16,530 nt of DNA from Phoronis ovalis (lineage: Eukaryota > Phoronida > Phoronidae): the NCBI GenBank assembly GCA_028565635.1, contig JAOXYB010080610.1, positions 6,579 to 23,108 of the forward strand. Direction: 5' to 3'. The notes under the pieces were generated by a model. The model searched no databases. It was not told the DNA's origin and worked only from the letters and a program-made list of their open reading frames with translations. A program made the position numbers and the translations under genes. The stretch's first letter is position 1. Each line of letters opens with the position of its first letter. Shown here piece by piece: positions 6,034 to 14,548 of this stretch.

Positions 6034-9000
6034 GTAAGTGTAATATGAAGCTGCAAAATTATCGATTAGATCTATGACTATGTGGCATTTACTTTTAAAA
6101 ATAAAATGATGGGTGTATCGTGTTCGTATAATTTTAATACTAATGTAAAATTATATAAATAAGTCAACGAATCAGACAGATCAATCTTTGTTCACTATAA
6201 CACGTATAGTCTAATTGCATCAAGCAGTCTATGTTTTTAGCTTAGGGCTTCAGAGCCAGAGAAGGTACGCCGTACAGTTTAATAGATTTATCCATTCCGA
6301 GTCTGAAAGTATAAACTATAAAGTATAATTATAAACACTGATATGTGAGTGAATCTTTTAGACCTTACGATTGCCGGTTTTCCTTACTTTCCAGAATATG
6401 ATTACGACTATGATAATTATGGACATTCTGTAGAAGATGATTACTGTGTGTCACCTGGTACAGGTAAGCAAGACACCTTTTCTGTTTTACATTTATCAAA
6501 ATTAAGTGCACATCTGCCATAGATCTAGATATATAAAACTCTATATAATAAACAATGGAAGTGAAAATAGATCTCACTGTTATCCAGAACTAAATTCATC
6601 ATCTACAATAGACACCCTACGGCTTGTCCGTAGGGTCATGACCGTTTCCTATCTCAGACCAGCCGAAGTTCTACTAGGTAGCTGATAGTGTCACAAAAAC
6701 CTGCTGCCTTAGGAAGATTAGTGAGCAACTGTCTTCTCTGAGCTTCTGTGAAGATGTTTTCCACCTACTTTGTTTGTTTTATAAATGTTTTTTTATTGGG
6801 ACTGCAGTGTATATGAACATGAAGTTTGGATTATTTCATCCATGGTTCACATTCTCTTCGTTTTTTTTTTAGTTGCTCAGTTTACCTTCAACCGTGATAA
6901 CCAGCCTTCATTTGCTTCATACATACAAGAAGATGATATTCCAGAAGAAGATGAACCAGGGGATAGTGACAATGAAGAAGACCCACTCAATGATTCCAGG
7001 AATTATAGGAAACCTCAACTATCAGACATTCAAGAAGGTATTGTTTGATAAAAAAAAAATCAAATTGCCCATACATCGATAAATAATCGATTCTACATGG
7101 GTACTCAACGGGCCTCTATCAAAGAAGAAAAATTTGTGGGAAAGATATTGTTTACTGTCCATGTTTATACTACAACATTAATAAAGTGTTAAAATTCATG
7201 ACAGATATTTTTTATAGTAAAACCATTACATATAAATTTCCAGTTTTCTCATCAGGTATGTTTAGTAAATTACCTGTGAAATACCCGTTTACTATTTAAA
7301 ACAGACTGAAATTTGAAATGTATTCATTTGTGTTATGTCTCTATATCATTTTACATCTCATGTATATGTTTTGGAGGATGTTTTGTTTTTCTTAAAATAG
7401 TCATAAATCGTTTTGAAATGAACAGTACTTGGAGGGCAAATATACCACAGCTTCTGAACAGTTACAAGCTTTTGTAAAGCACATCTCATGAATGTACATT
7501 GTATGAAGTTTTATGTATTGGATAATTTAAGAAAAAAAGGTTTTGTGTTACAGAGGCAGCTGTATTGATTACTGATTATATTATAAGCAGCCTGAAAGCC
7601 TGCATTTTGTTACATTTTAGCTCAACTGAATTCATGCATGGAAGAAATGAGAAACATTATTGGAGATAGTACTCCAGAACATATAATGATTGACACTATC
7701 ATCAAAAACAACTTCAGTATTGAAAAAGCACTGGATTTCATTCTCAAAAGTAAGGAGGTTAAAGAACAGTTCCAAGCTCTCTGTTGGGTAATAACACTAC
7801 GCAGTGTGCAATGAGCACATAGTATTTGCTTTTCTGTATGGGTAGAATATTGTACAAAAAAGTTGTTTGATAAAAATTTTGCCGTGTAGTGAACAACACT
7901 TACTTAAATTATAGAGATATATTACTGAGATATAGAACATTGTGGTTAATACAAAGAGAACTTTCCTATTATGAAAAGTGTTTTGTGCTTTCTAGAGCCT
8001 CAACAAAAAGAAACTTTCTCAAGGAGAAAACAAATAGGTGAGCTTTTATACTTTATTTGTAGCAAGTTTCATTTATAGAATATTCATTGACATAATGCCG
8101 AAACTCTTTACCTGTAAACTAATTTTCCCTGGGAGATATGAACTAAAGTTTTTGTGCTACCACTTCATTATAATTTTGTGATGGTAGATATAGCTTCCTG
8201 GAAAAATATCCTATATGTGTTGTTGATTGTAAATTTGAGTAATAATTTATATACTTTAACTTTATTAGAAGGTCTATTCCAGAAAAAATAAGGGATGAAA
8301 GTCACCGCTTTGTTTAGCATACTTAAAAGTTAATATAATTGATATTTGTGGGGTGTGAAAAAAGTGCTTTCCCCCAAATAATGGTTTCTTGGAATAGCCT
8401 CTATGTTTCACCTAGTGCTAATATGCTGCCTTCTGTTTTCTTTTTCTCCCTTGGTGTATTGGTTGTTCCTTTGATGACACTGGCTCCTCTCCTTGCTTGT
8501 TACAACCTCACCCTTGGATCTTTACAATCGTATGTTTGTGTGGCATCGGTAAGGTAAGACGTAAATGATGATAGTATGAATAATAAGCAAAAAATAACGT
8601 GTAACTTTGAAATGCCTGAAAAAATAGACAATTCAAAAAGCAAACCCATATTGCATGGCTCTAATGTTGAAGTGAGAAATGTGTCAGGAAATGTACCAAA
8701 TTACGGAAAGTCCCTTTCAAATACCAACATATCAAAAGATTTTAAATTTACTAGTCCTTTAAGACTTGATCGACAAGAGTTAAAAACGAAAAGTAGTTTT
8801 AAGTTTGACAGTCCCTTACGACAGCTACATGCAAAGTCGGTTGAAGTGGAGCAAACAGGCAAAACATCTGAAATTCAATTACAAAGACCTTCAGGATCCT
8901 TAAGTAGCAATGAAAGTGAAACCGTGAAAGCAAAAGATAACGTTAGCAGTTCATTGCAGGTGAAAGCTCCAAGTTTATCAGAATTAGCCTCCAAACATTC

Positions 9001-12000
9001 TTTTGACAGGCAGTGTTTAAGAGTTAGCTCATCTGATATCCCTGCTTTGAGTTCATGTAATAATACTACTATTTCAAGTGCCTTATCATTACCCAGTGAA
9101 AAAGATTTAAGTTTATCAGAAATGGCTTCTCTTCATTCTGCAGCCAGTCCAGAATTATCTAATGATTATTCTCTTTTTGGAATGCTATCCCAGAATCAAA
9201 AATCTGGCACAAAGTCTGGCATGTCATTAAGTATGTTAGCATTGAAACATAATAAAAGAAACAAAGAGTTAACTCCAGCTCAACAAAAAGATGAGAATAA
9301 ACAAACAACTGGGCATCTAAACATTAAAGGTTTTCAGTCATCTTCAAAATCCTCCAAAGAAATAGGTGACATAATTGCAAATGATGGAACTGGATTATCC
9401 TTAGCAAGCTTGTCCTCACTCCATCAAGACAAAAATAGAATAGCAGCTGCACCTCCAACTATGCATTCTAATGAACAAGAAAATTATTTTGACACAGTGA
9501 AACCACCAAATGTTCAGAGATTTAGGCTTGGATATTCATCAAAAGAACAAGTTGGCAAATCAAATGTTCAAACATCTGCAACAAGGGAGACAAGTTCACA
9601 TCAAAATGTGAAGGTAAATCTTTTGAAATCTACATCGATTCAAAAACAACAAGGTCAAAATAAATCCAATTTTACCAGTGTGCCTTTAGTCGACAAAGCA
9701 CCATCGCTAGTAATAAATCTGAGTAAGGCTAAACTTTCACCTAAACATAGAAACGAAATAAAGGTCGAAGCAAGTACCCTAAACACAGATAATGTGACTG
9801 ACCAGACTGAGCTGCAGTTAGAAACTGGAAGTGTCATAAAAACTTACCAGGAAATTTATCCAATCACAGTCGACCAAACTATGTTGAAGCAATATCAAGC
9901 AATTGGTTCAGACATGAGCAAAGTACTTGCTTGTTACTTTTGCATGAAGAAGCATGTCACAAAAAATCCAAAATTGGGTAAAAGATTTTCGTATACAAGA
10001 CAATCCAAGGACATAAAAAGCATATTGAGTGAAGCAGGGACTGAAGTGACTCCATTTGATTTTAGTACCCAATCACCGGATGATATTAATAAAGAAAAGC
10101 AAAAGGCAGCATTTACTAGGGATGGCTCCAGTAAGTTTCAATTTGTAAGCATATGGTTGCTCATCCCTCTATACATGGGATATGTTATACAACATTTATT
10201 ATATTTGAATTTAGTTCAGTTACCTAATATTCAAAACAATATAGGGCTATGACAGGATTTCAAATTCAATAAATGAAGCAATTTCTGTGAACCAATTTAA
10301 AAAATATCAAGAAGTATAATTATAGTATCCCTTTTTGGTTGAACAATTGTTCTGGTAAAAAAATGCTCTGACTGTGCTTCACAGTATTTTATAAAACCAG
10401 CTATATAACTACAAAGAACTCATTTCTATATGCAAATTTCTTGAAAATCTTTTTTAAGTACACACATTGGGAGAACACACTTCCTCACAAATCTACCTGA
10501 TGCCTATTGGCAGTAATGATTTTAATCTCATTAGTTGCTGAAAGTCATAGTCAGCTATAATTGAATGCCTGTAACTGTTTAACAAGCAAATGAAGAATTA
10601 ACTCAGTTTTAAATTGTCATCTAGACACTTTAAAACTATGAATTGAAACCATTTTAGCGTAGCTTCTATTTTAGGACAAACCAAACCAACTGCATTTAAA
10701 TTGGGCCAGCCTCCTGGGTTTCATGTACACAAAGAATCCCCGGCAAAAACTGATGAAACTATATTGAAGGAAACGGTTCCAATGCAACCGGAAACTCCTA
10801 AAAAAACTGTTTCAAAAACACAAAATATAGTCACAGGTTTTGGAGCAGTGGATTCACAAGAAGCTAAACATGACACAAATGCAACTAATATTCGTGCAGT
10901 TGTGACTGTTGTTACAACACCAAGCAGAGAGAAAAATAAACTTGAGACTGTATCAAATGAAGGAGGGGGTAGTCGCCCAAGCACACCAAAACGAGAAGGG
11001 AAGAAAAATGTACCTGTAGGTGACGTAGGCAGACTCACAACACCTCAAAATGCTGGGGATGAGATGACACCTGGTGGCACAAGAAGTACTAAGTAAGTAA
11101 ATATGTTCACATGTCAAAATCACAATAACATCAGACTGGTGTCTTGGCAATGTTTTTGTAGCTAACATCCCACTCCATGAAGCATGATACAAACAGTCGT
11201 GAAAAGTGCTTGAATTTGGCAAGTTGTCTGAACGGGTCCTTGAATTTTAAATTGCGTAAAGTATTTAGGAAAAAATCGCCGAGACTCAACTTCCTTCACC
11301 ATAATTTGTGGAATTAAAATGTATAAAAAGTAGCATACTATATGTCATTCAAACATTGTCCCCAGATAGCAGAAAAACACTAAATATTCATGTCATTCAA
11401 ACAGTGTCCCCAGATAGCAGAAAAACACTAAATATTCCCAAAGTATTTCTGGTAGGCATGCCCTTGAAAAATGAAATGATGGAATTGAAAAGTATTTGAA
11501 TTTGGAATGGATGTTAGTGTATGAACCATGGTTAAGTTGGCATAATGATACCCAGGGACACTTTAAACTGTTGGCATGTTGGAAGTAAAGGTCATTTTAC
11601 TTGCTTTCCTCATGAAATATACTGCTTTGAATTACGTACATGTGTTACAAGTCCACATTTAGAATGTGGCTTCATACACGTTCTTGAAAAACACCCCATA
11701 GTGTTGTAATGATGTATAGAGGAAACAAGGAGCAATAGTCATAAGTGGTGTGAACCCTTCAGCTTATACAAAACTGTAAAAATCTTACTAATTGTGTACA
11801 TTTCCAATTTATTTTTTGCTATTAGGAAAGCAGACAGAATAACTATTCAAAAAGAATATCAAAAAAGGAAGGATGAAAAAGGAAAGGAACTCATCAATTT
11901 AGTAGTAATTGGTAAGTGGTATGCTTGGTGCTTATATATACCATAATAAGCAGTTAGCTTTAGGATATCATGCTGCAGTCATTGCTATATTTCTCGTCAT

Positions 12001-14548
12001 AGAAGCCATTTGTCTGGGATTCTAGTCAAATTGGACATCTATTCAAAGGGAACCGTATATCTTTGTGAACTTTTCCACAAGGTTTTAATATTACTAAAGT
12101 GTATAACATCTCAACTTGTACATGTAATGAAATTTAAAAAGTACCTTATCTTAGCTGTCAGCAACATACTAGAATGAAGCTGTACTTGGATAAACATGAT
12201 GTAGTTTCACTGGTAATATAAGAGAACCAAAAATACAAACTGTTGGTGATGTCATTTGAGGCTAGGGTGAATAAATTTCAAGACAGTTCTTGTTAATTGT
12301 CAAATTTATTATGTAGCTTTGTTTTTTTTTGTGATGGATAGGTCATGTAGATGCAGGCAAGAGTACACTAATGGGTCATCTGATGTATCAGCTTGGTTGG
12401 GTTACTAAAAGAACAATGCATAAATATGAGCAAGAGGCAAAAAAAATAGGCAAAGCATCATTTGCATATGCATGGGTTCTAGATGAAACTGAAGAAGAAA
12501 GGTTAGCTTCAAAAAAGTGAACGAGTCATTGATAATTCTAACTTGTCCAGTCAATGATTTTTACTGTGACACAAATGATTAAGAGATGAAAGTATTTTTA
12601 AATATAAAGTATAAAAATACTTAATCATAGCATGTTGGTGTCTCCTCGTCATCAACATTAATTTCCGGAACTGGATCAGTATTCATGGAGATGTTTAAAT
12701 CAGAATGTGTTCCAAAATAATTTCAGCGTTTGTGTTGAAGAAAAAACTCGCTACATGCTGTGGCATTATAGTTTACTGAAAAGTCACTCACAGTGTACAC
12801 AGAAGGTGAACATCATGAAAAGCTTTACAGATGAATATATACTCATATGGCTTCTTGAAGCTTGCATTTTTCTACTGTGTACAGTATTTGTATCTACAAA
12901 TATTAACTTGTATTATATTTCAGGTCTAGAGGTGTGACAATGGATGTTGCCCAAACTCGTTTTGAAACAAAAAATAGAATAGTTAACTTATTAGATGCTC
13001 CTGGGCACAAAGATTTTATTCCAAATATGATAACAGGTGAACATATTTTTACTGTAATTGTATATAAACCAGAAATAATTGTATTGCTAATTTTGTTTAT
13101 CATTTATGTCGGTATAAACTATTTTCTAACTTTTATTAATATTTATATTCTTACTTTGCTTGTAAAACTTTATTTCTTTTATTTGCCTATTGGCAGTGTG
13201 CATATGAAATGTCCAGTTTACATGTGATTATTCTTAAGTGCAGAAGATTTAAAGTTGGCATCTTTTGTGTGATACTCAACTTCACAAACTGTTGCTGATA
13301 GTTCCAAATAAAACATACTATGGATGCTAGACTTATTTATATCAGCTTAAACTAAAAAATATGAAGAAAGCGTAACCTGTTTCACTTCTTCATTGTGCAT
13401 CACTACAAGTAGAATTTTATAAGCTGTTCACTAAACCTTTACTTCTACCCTGAATTATACAGGTGCTGCTGAAGCTGATGTTGCAGTTTTAGTTGTTAAT
13501 GCAACTAGAGGGGAATTTGAAACTGGATTTGATGCTGGTGGACAAACAAGAGAGCATGCTTTATTAGTCAGATCACTAGGTATGTATAAAGAGATCAGTT
13601 CTACTTCATCCTGTGTTATAGTCATAGTTGCTCTTCTCATAAGTTTTAATATGCCTGGTGTCAAATTGACTTTCAACTCATCAGTTCAATTATCAAACGA
13701 ATACTATGTTCTGTGGATTGCATAATATATTGATTCTAAAAATAATAATCATGAAATTAATTGTTTAATATTATTCTATCACAGGTGTATCCCAATTAGC
13801 AGTTGCAGTAAACAAAATGGACACTGTTGATTGGTCAGAACATCGATTCAAAGAAATGAGGACAAGCCTACGGCAGTTCTTAAAGCAAGCAGGTTTTAAG
13901 GAGTTGGATGTGGATTTTGTACCATGTTCTGGACTTAGCGGAGAAAATTTAACAAAACCTTCAATTGTGCCTGAACTCACAGATTGGTACTCTGGACCAA
14001 CGCTGTTAGACTGTATAGGTGTGTAAATATTTGGTCATTACCTATGATAGAGGTAATACCTTAGTTTTCATTCAGTTCAAGTACGTTTGATAATAATTTT
14101 TGAATACAAAAAAAAATGATAATTTAAATGGTGAACTATAACATGAAACTTTGTTGTCATTACAGTATCTTTATTAAACTGGTGAAAGTGCCAATGACAT
14201 AGGTAGATTTGTTCTATTGTTTCATTATATTTGATTTTTTTACTACAATTTAATGAATTCAGCACGAGTGTAATGTAATTGTATTTTATTAAATATAAAA
14301 TATATAAAAAAATCTTTTGAATTGAATGACAAGGTTTTATATTTAGATAAAAACTATGCAAGTTTATGTTTCAGACAAGTTCAAGCCACCAGAACGGTCG
14401 ATTGACAAACCTTTGCGACTAGTAGTGCAGGATGTGTTTAAAGGAATGGGTACAGGTTTCTCAGTATCAGGCCGTGTAGAGGCAGGATGTGCTCAACAAG
14501 GAGATAAAGTTGTCATTATGCCTTCTGGAGAACTAGGAGCCATTAAAA
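5991..14548 (+). CDS. HBS1L: HBS1L translational GTPase, 12 constitutive exons plus a SKI7-like alternative exon; continues off the right edge
   Basis: HBS1 is an eRF3/EF-1A-family GTPase that delivers Pelota (Dom34) to stalled ribosomes in the cytoplasm. Constitutive exons: 5991-6033, 6395-6463, 6873-7037, 7621-7749, 7996-8037, 10675-11092, 11826-11911, 12342-12501, 12924-13036, 13463-13579, 13785-14018, 14375-14548. They join in frame for 583 codons plus one base. Residues 1-92 are acidic, with MSRHRNVRG and SVEDDYC as in vertebrate HBS1L. Residues 93-135 form the HBS1 N-terminal domain and 150-288 a disordered linker. The GTPase domain has GHVDAGKST (318-326), switch threonine T376 in RGVTMDV, DAPGHKD (395-401), NKMD (457-460) and CSG (495-497). 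Domain II begins near 526. All GTPase motifs are intact. Human HBS1L is 684 residues, so the last 150 or so are missing. The 1572-nt exon at 8559-10130 is alternative. Confidence 0.97.
6034..6394 (+). other. HBS1L intron 1
   Basis: AT-rich, with donor GTAAGTG and acceptor TTTCCAG. No repeats or exons are seen. Confidence 0.6.
6395..6463 (+). CDS. HBS1L: HBS1L exon 2
   Basis: The acceptor is TTTCCAG and the donor GTAAGCA. The exon encodes an Asp/Tyr-rich stretch and then [14 protein letters not shown], matching GQSVEDDYCISPST of human HBS1L. Phase 1 at both ends. Confidence 0.95.
6464..6872 (+). other. HBS1L intron 2
   Basis: It contains a fragment of foldback element C (6609-6671). Otherwise it is AT-rich without features and ends in a ten-T tract plus AG. 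Confidence 0.7.
6609..6671 (+). mobile_element. Fragment of a foldback element C terminus
   Basis: The fragment matches the left terminal region of element C (about 4389-4453) at roughly 57 of 63 positions, sharing CCTACGGCTTGTCCGTAGGG, TCATGACCGT and GCCGAAGTTC. The outer terminus TAGTCCTG and the rest of the arm are absent, so this is a truncated relic of a second copy. Confidence 0.85.
6873..7037 (+). CDS. HBS1L: HBS1L exon 3 (acidic N-terminal region)
   Basis: A T-run and AG (to 6872) precede [20 protein letters not shown] and then a run rich in Asp and Glu ([14 protein letters not shown]). Human HBS1L has AAQFIYSRRDKPS at this place. The donor is GTATTG. Phase 1 at both ends. Confidence 0.93.
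7038..7620 (+). other. HBS1L intron 3
   Basis: AT-rich with no recognisable repeat, RNA gene or exon. Donor GTATTG, acceptor TACATTTTAG. Confidence 0.6.
7621..7749 (+). CDS. HBS1L: HBS1L exon 4 (HBS1 N-terminal helical domain)
   Basis: The acceptor is TACATTTTAG and the donor GTAAGG. The exon encodes [20 protein letters not shown] followed by [20 protein letters not shown], the UBA-like domain (human: [20 protein letters not shown]). In HBS1 this domain contacts the ribosome. It would be shared by HBS1 and SKI7-like isoforms. Confidence 0.95.
7996..8037 (+). CDS. HBS1L: HBS1L exon 5, branch point for alternative splicing
   Basis: The acceptor is TTTCTAG and the donor GTGAGC. The 42 nt encode [14 protein letters not shown] plus one base (G). 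That base makes a Gly codon with exon 10675-11092 (HBS1 form) or an Asp codon with the exon at 8559 (SKI7-like form), so both splices stay in frame. Confidence 0.88.
   Translation, partial: SLNKKKLSQGENK
8038..8558 (+). other. Intron before the SKI7-like exon
   Basis: No coding signal of its own. The 3' part (about 8425-8525) is rich in C and T, but the last 40 nt before the exon are not, and the acceptor AG lies within CGGTAAGGTAAG. The open frame at 8339-8557 has no HBS1 similarity and its last codons overlap the splice region. Confidence 0.6.
8559..10130 (+). CDS. HBS1L: SKI7-like alternative exon of HBS1L
   Basis: The 1572 nt (a multiple of 3) are fully open and phase 1 at both ends, between the HBS1 N-terminal domain exons and the GTPase exons. 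This is the position of the special exon in human HBS1LV3, whose product bridges the cytoplasmic exosome and SKI complex in 3'-5' mRNA decay. The encoded segment is Ser/Lys-rich and predicted disordered. Numbering from ATG 8576, it carries FKFTSPLR (56-63) and FKFDSPLR (75-82), five SLSxLAxxH-type repeats (133-283) and, near its end, [18 protein letters not shown], which resembles a motif I recall from HBS1/SKI7 proteins. The strong donor GTAAGTTT follows at 10131. The acceptor AG (8557-8558) lacks a close pyrimidine tract, as regulated exons often do. Isoform use is inferred from phase and position. Confidence 0.85.
8741..8821 (+). other. Duplicated FKFxSPLR motif in the SKI7-like exon
   Basis: FKFTSPLR (8741-8764) and FKFDSPLR (8798-8821) are 57 nt apart in frame. 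With the preceding Lys, the first copy reads KDFKFTSPL, similar to the RxxxFxxxL exosome-binding motif reported for SKI7-type proteins, with Lys for Arg. The functional assignment is inference. Confidence 0.5.
8972..9424 (+). repeat. Five in-frame SLSxLAxxH-type protein motifs
   Basis: Copies: SLSELASKH (8972-8998), SLSEMASLH (9110-9136), SLFGMLSQN (9170-9196, degenerate), SLSMLALKH (9224-9250) and SLASLSSLH (9398-9424). The pattern S-L-x-x-[LM]-x-x-x-[HN] could form a short amphipathic helix. Spacing is irregular (54-174 nt), so these are dispersed motifs and not a DNA tandem array. Confidence 0.75.
10131..10252 (+). CDS. HBS1L: Read-through extension of the SKI7-like exon (alternative C-terminus)
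   Basis: If the donor at 10131 is not used, translation continues for about 40 codons to TGA (10250-10252). The tail is strikingly hydrophobic ([16 protein letters not shown], then LLYLNLVQL). With exons 1-5 this gives a protein of 713 residues, comparable to the roughly 630 of human HBS1LV3. The closely following AATAAA makes use as a terminal exon plausible. Otherwise it is only intron. Confidence 0.5.
10268..10273 (+). terminator. Candidate poly(A) signal AATAAA for a SKI7-like short isoform
   Basis: A canonical AATAAA begins 16 nt after the read-through stop codon and about 400 nt before the next exon. It is the element expected if the SKI7-like exon also serves as a composite terminal exon. 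In AT-rich sequence the hexamer can occur by chance. Confidence 0.5.
10274..10674 (+). other. Intron before the linker exon
   Basis: AT-rich sequence with no exon, hairpin or repeat that I can recognise. It ends in the acceptor TTCTATTTTAG. Confidence 0.6.
10675..11092 (+). CDS. HBS1L: HBS1L linker exon
   Basis: The acceptor is TTTTAG and the donor GTAAGTAA. The 418 nt start in phase 1 and end with two bases over. The product is a low-complexity, Thr/Pro/Lys-rich linker ([39 protein letters not shown]) between the N-terminal domain and the GTPase. This region is poorly conserved in HBS1L generally, so the call rests on phase and position. Confidence 0.85.
11093..11825 (+). other. Intron after the linker exon
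   Basis: No coding signal. It contains a 48-bp tandem duplication at 11343-11438; otherwise nothing notable. Confidence 0.6.
11343..11438. repeat. 48-bp tandem duplication in an HBS1L intron
   Basis: Two adjacent 48-bp units (11343-11390 and 11391-11438) begin TGTCATTCAAACA and contain CCCCAGATAGCAGAAAAACA. They differ at only about two positions, so the duplication is recent. The length is a multiple of three, which keeps a chance open frame alive. Confidence 0.9.
11826..11911 (+). CDS. HBS1L: HBS1L exon entering the GTPase domain
   Basis: The acceptor is CTATTAG and the donor GTAAGTGG. It encodes a basic helix ([20 protein letters not shown]) and then LINLVVIG, the first GTPase strand (human KQLLNLVVIG). 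The last base begins the Gly codon of GHVDAGKST. Confidence 0.95.
11912..12341 (+). other. HBS1L intron within the G1 motif
   Basis: AT-rich, no features seen. The acceptor GATGGATAG follows a T-run at about 12322-12330. Confidence 0.6.
12342..12501 (+). CDS. HBS1L: HBS1L exon with the P-loop (G1) and switch I region
   Basis: It encodes [19 protein letters not shown], the phosphate-binding loop of EF-1A-type GTPases, then [20 protein letters not shown] and [11 protein letters not shown]. These are near-identical to human HBS1L. The donor is GTTAGC; two bases carry over. Confidence 0.97.
12502..12923 (+). other. HBS1L intron; possible protein-like relic on the minus strand
   Basis: Mostly unremarkable. 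On the minus strand about 12819-12621 there is a frame interrupted by one TGA that ends in an acidic stretch (see findings). No transposon termini are evident. Confidence 0.4.
12924..13036 (+). CDS. HBS1L: HBS1L exon with G2 and G3
   Basis: The acceptor is TATTTCAG and the donor GTGAAC. It encodes [14 protein letters not shown] (switch I threonine in GVT) and [17 protein letters not shown] (G3 and switch II, with the catalytic His of GHKD). Confidence 0.97.
13037..13462 (+). other. HBS1L intron
   Basis: AT-rich (about 13040-13200 especially). Nothing else is seen. Confidence 0.6.
13463..13579 (+). CDS. HBS1L: HBS1L exon, mid GTPase domain
   Basis: The acceptor is TATACAG and the donor GTATGT. 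It encodes [20 protein letters not shown] and [14 protein letters not shown], matching the human stretches [20 protein letters not shown] and GGQTREHGLLVRSL. Confidence 0.97.
13785..14018 (+). CDS. HBS1L: HBS1L exon with G4 and G5
   Basis: The acceptor is CATCACAG... in the run TATCACAG and the donor GTGTGT. It encodes [12 protein letters not shown] (G4, guanine specificity), [16 protein letters not shown] and CSGLSGENL (G5), then [11 protein letters not shown] leading to domain II. Confidence 0.97.
14019..14374 (+). other. HBS1L intron
   Basis: AT-rich, ending in the acceptor TATGTTTCAG. No other feature. Confidence 0.6.
14375..14548 (+). CDS. HBS1L: HBS1L exon, start of beta-barrel domain II; last exon visible
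   Basis: The donor is GTAAGTAT. It encodes [20 protein letters not shown], then [20 protein letters not shown], the domain II strand pattern of EF-1A-like GTPases (human [20 protein letters not shown]). It ends with one base over. The following exon is not found in 14549-16530. Confidence 0.96.

Noticed and set aside
8339-8557. A 72-codon open frame before the SKI7-like exon, as an extra HBS1L exon
   Set aside because: No convincing acceptor/donor pair keeps the HBS1L phase and there is no similarity to HBS1. It is more likely the pyrimidine-rich part of the intron.
8573-8575. AG at 8573-8574 as the SKI7-exon acceptor
   Set aside because: It would need two carried bases, but exon 5 supplies one. 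Joining there shifts the frame into an early stop.
8576-10252. A stand-alone intronless gene starting at ATG 8576
   Set aside because: The frame is open upstream to 8558, joins exon 5 of HBS1L in the right phase, and has a strong donor at 10131 that joins the next HBS1L exon in phase. An alternative exon explains it better, although an internal promoter is not excluded.
13455-13980. Minus-strand open frames (13455-13676 and 13771-13980)
   Set aside because: They are shadows of HBS1L GTPase exons on the plus strand.
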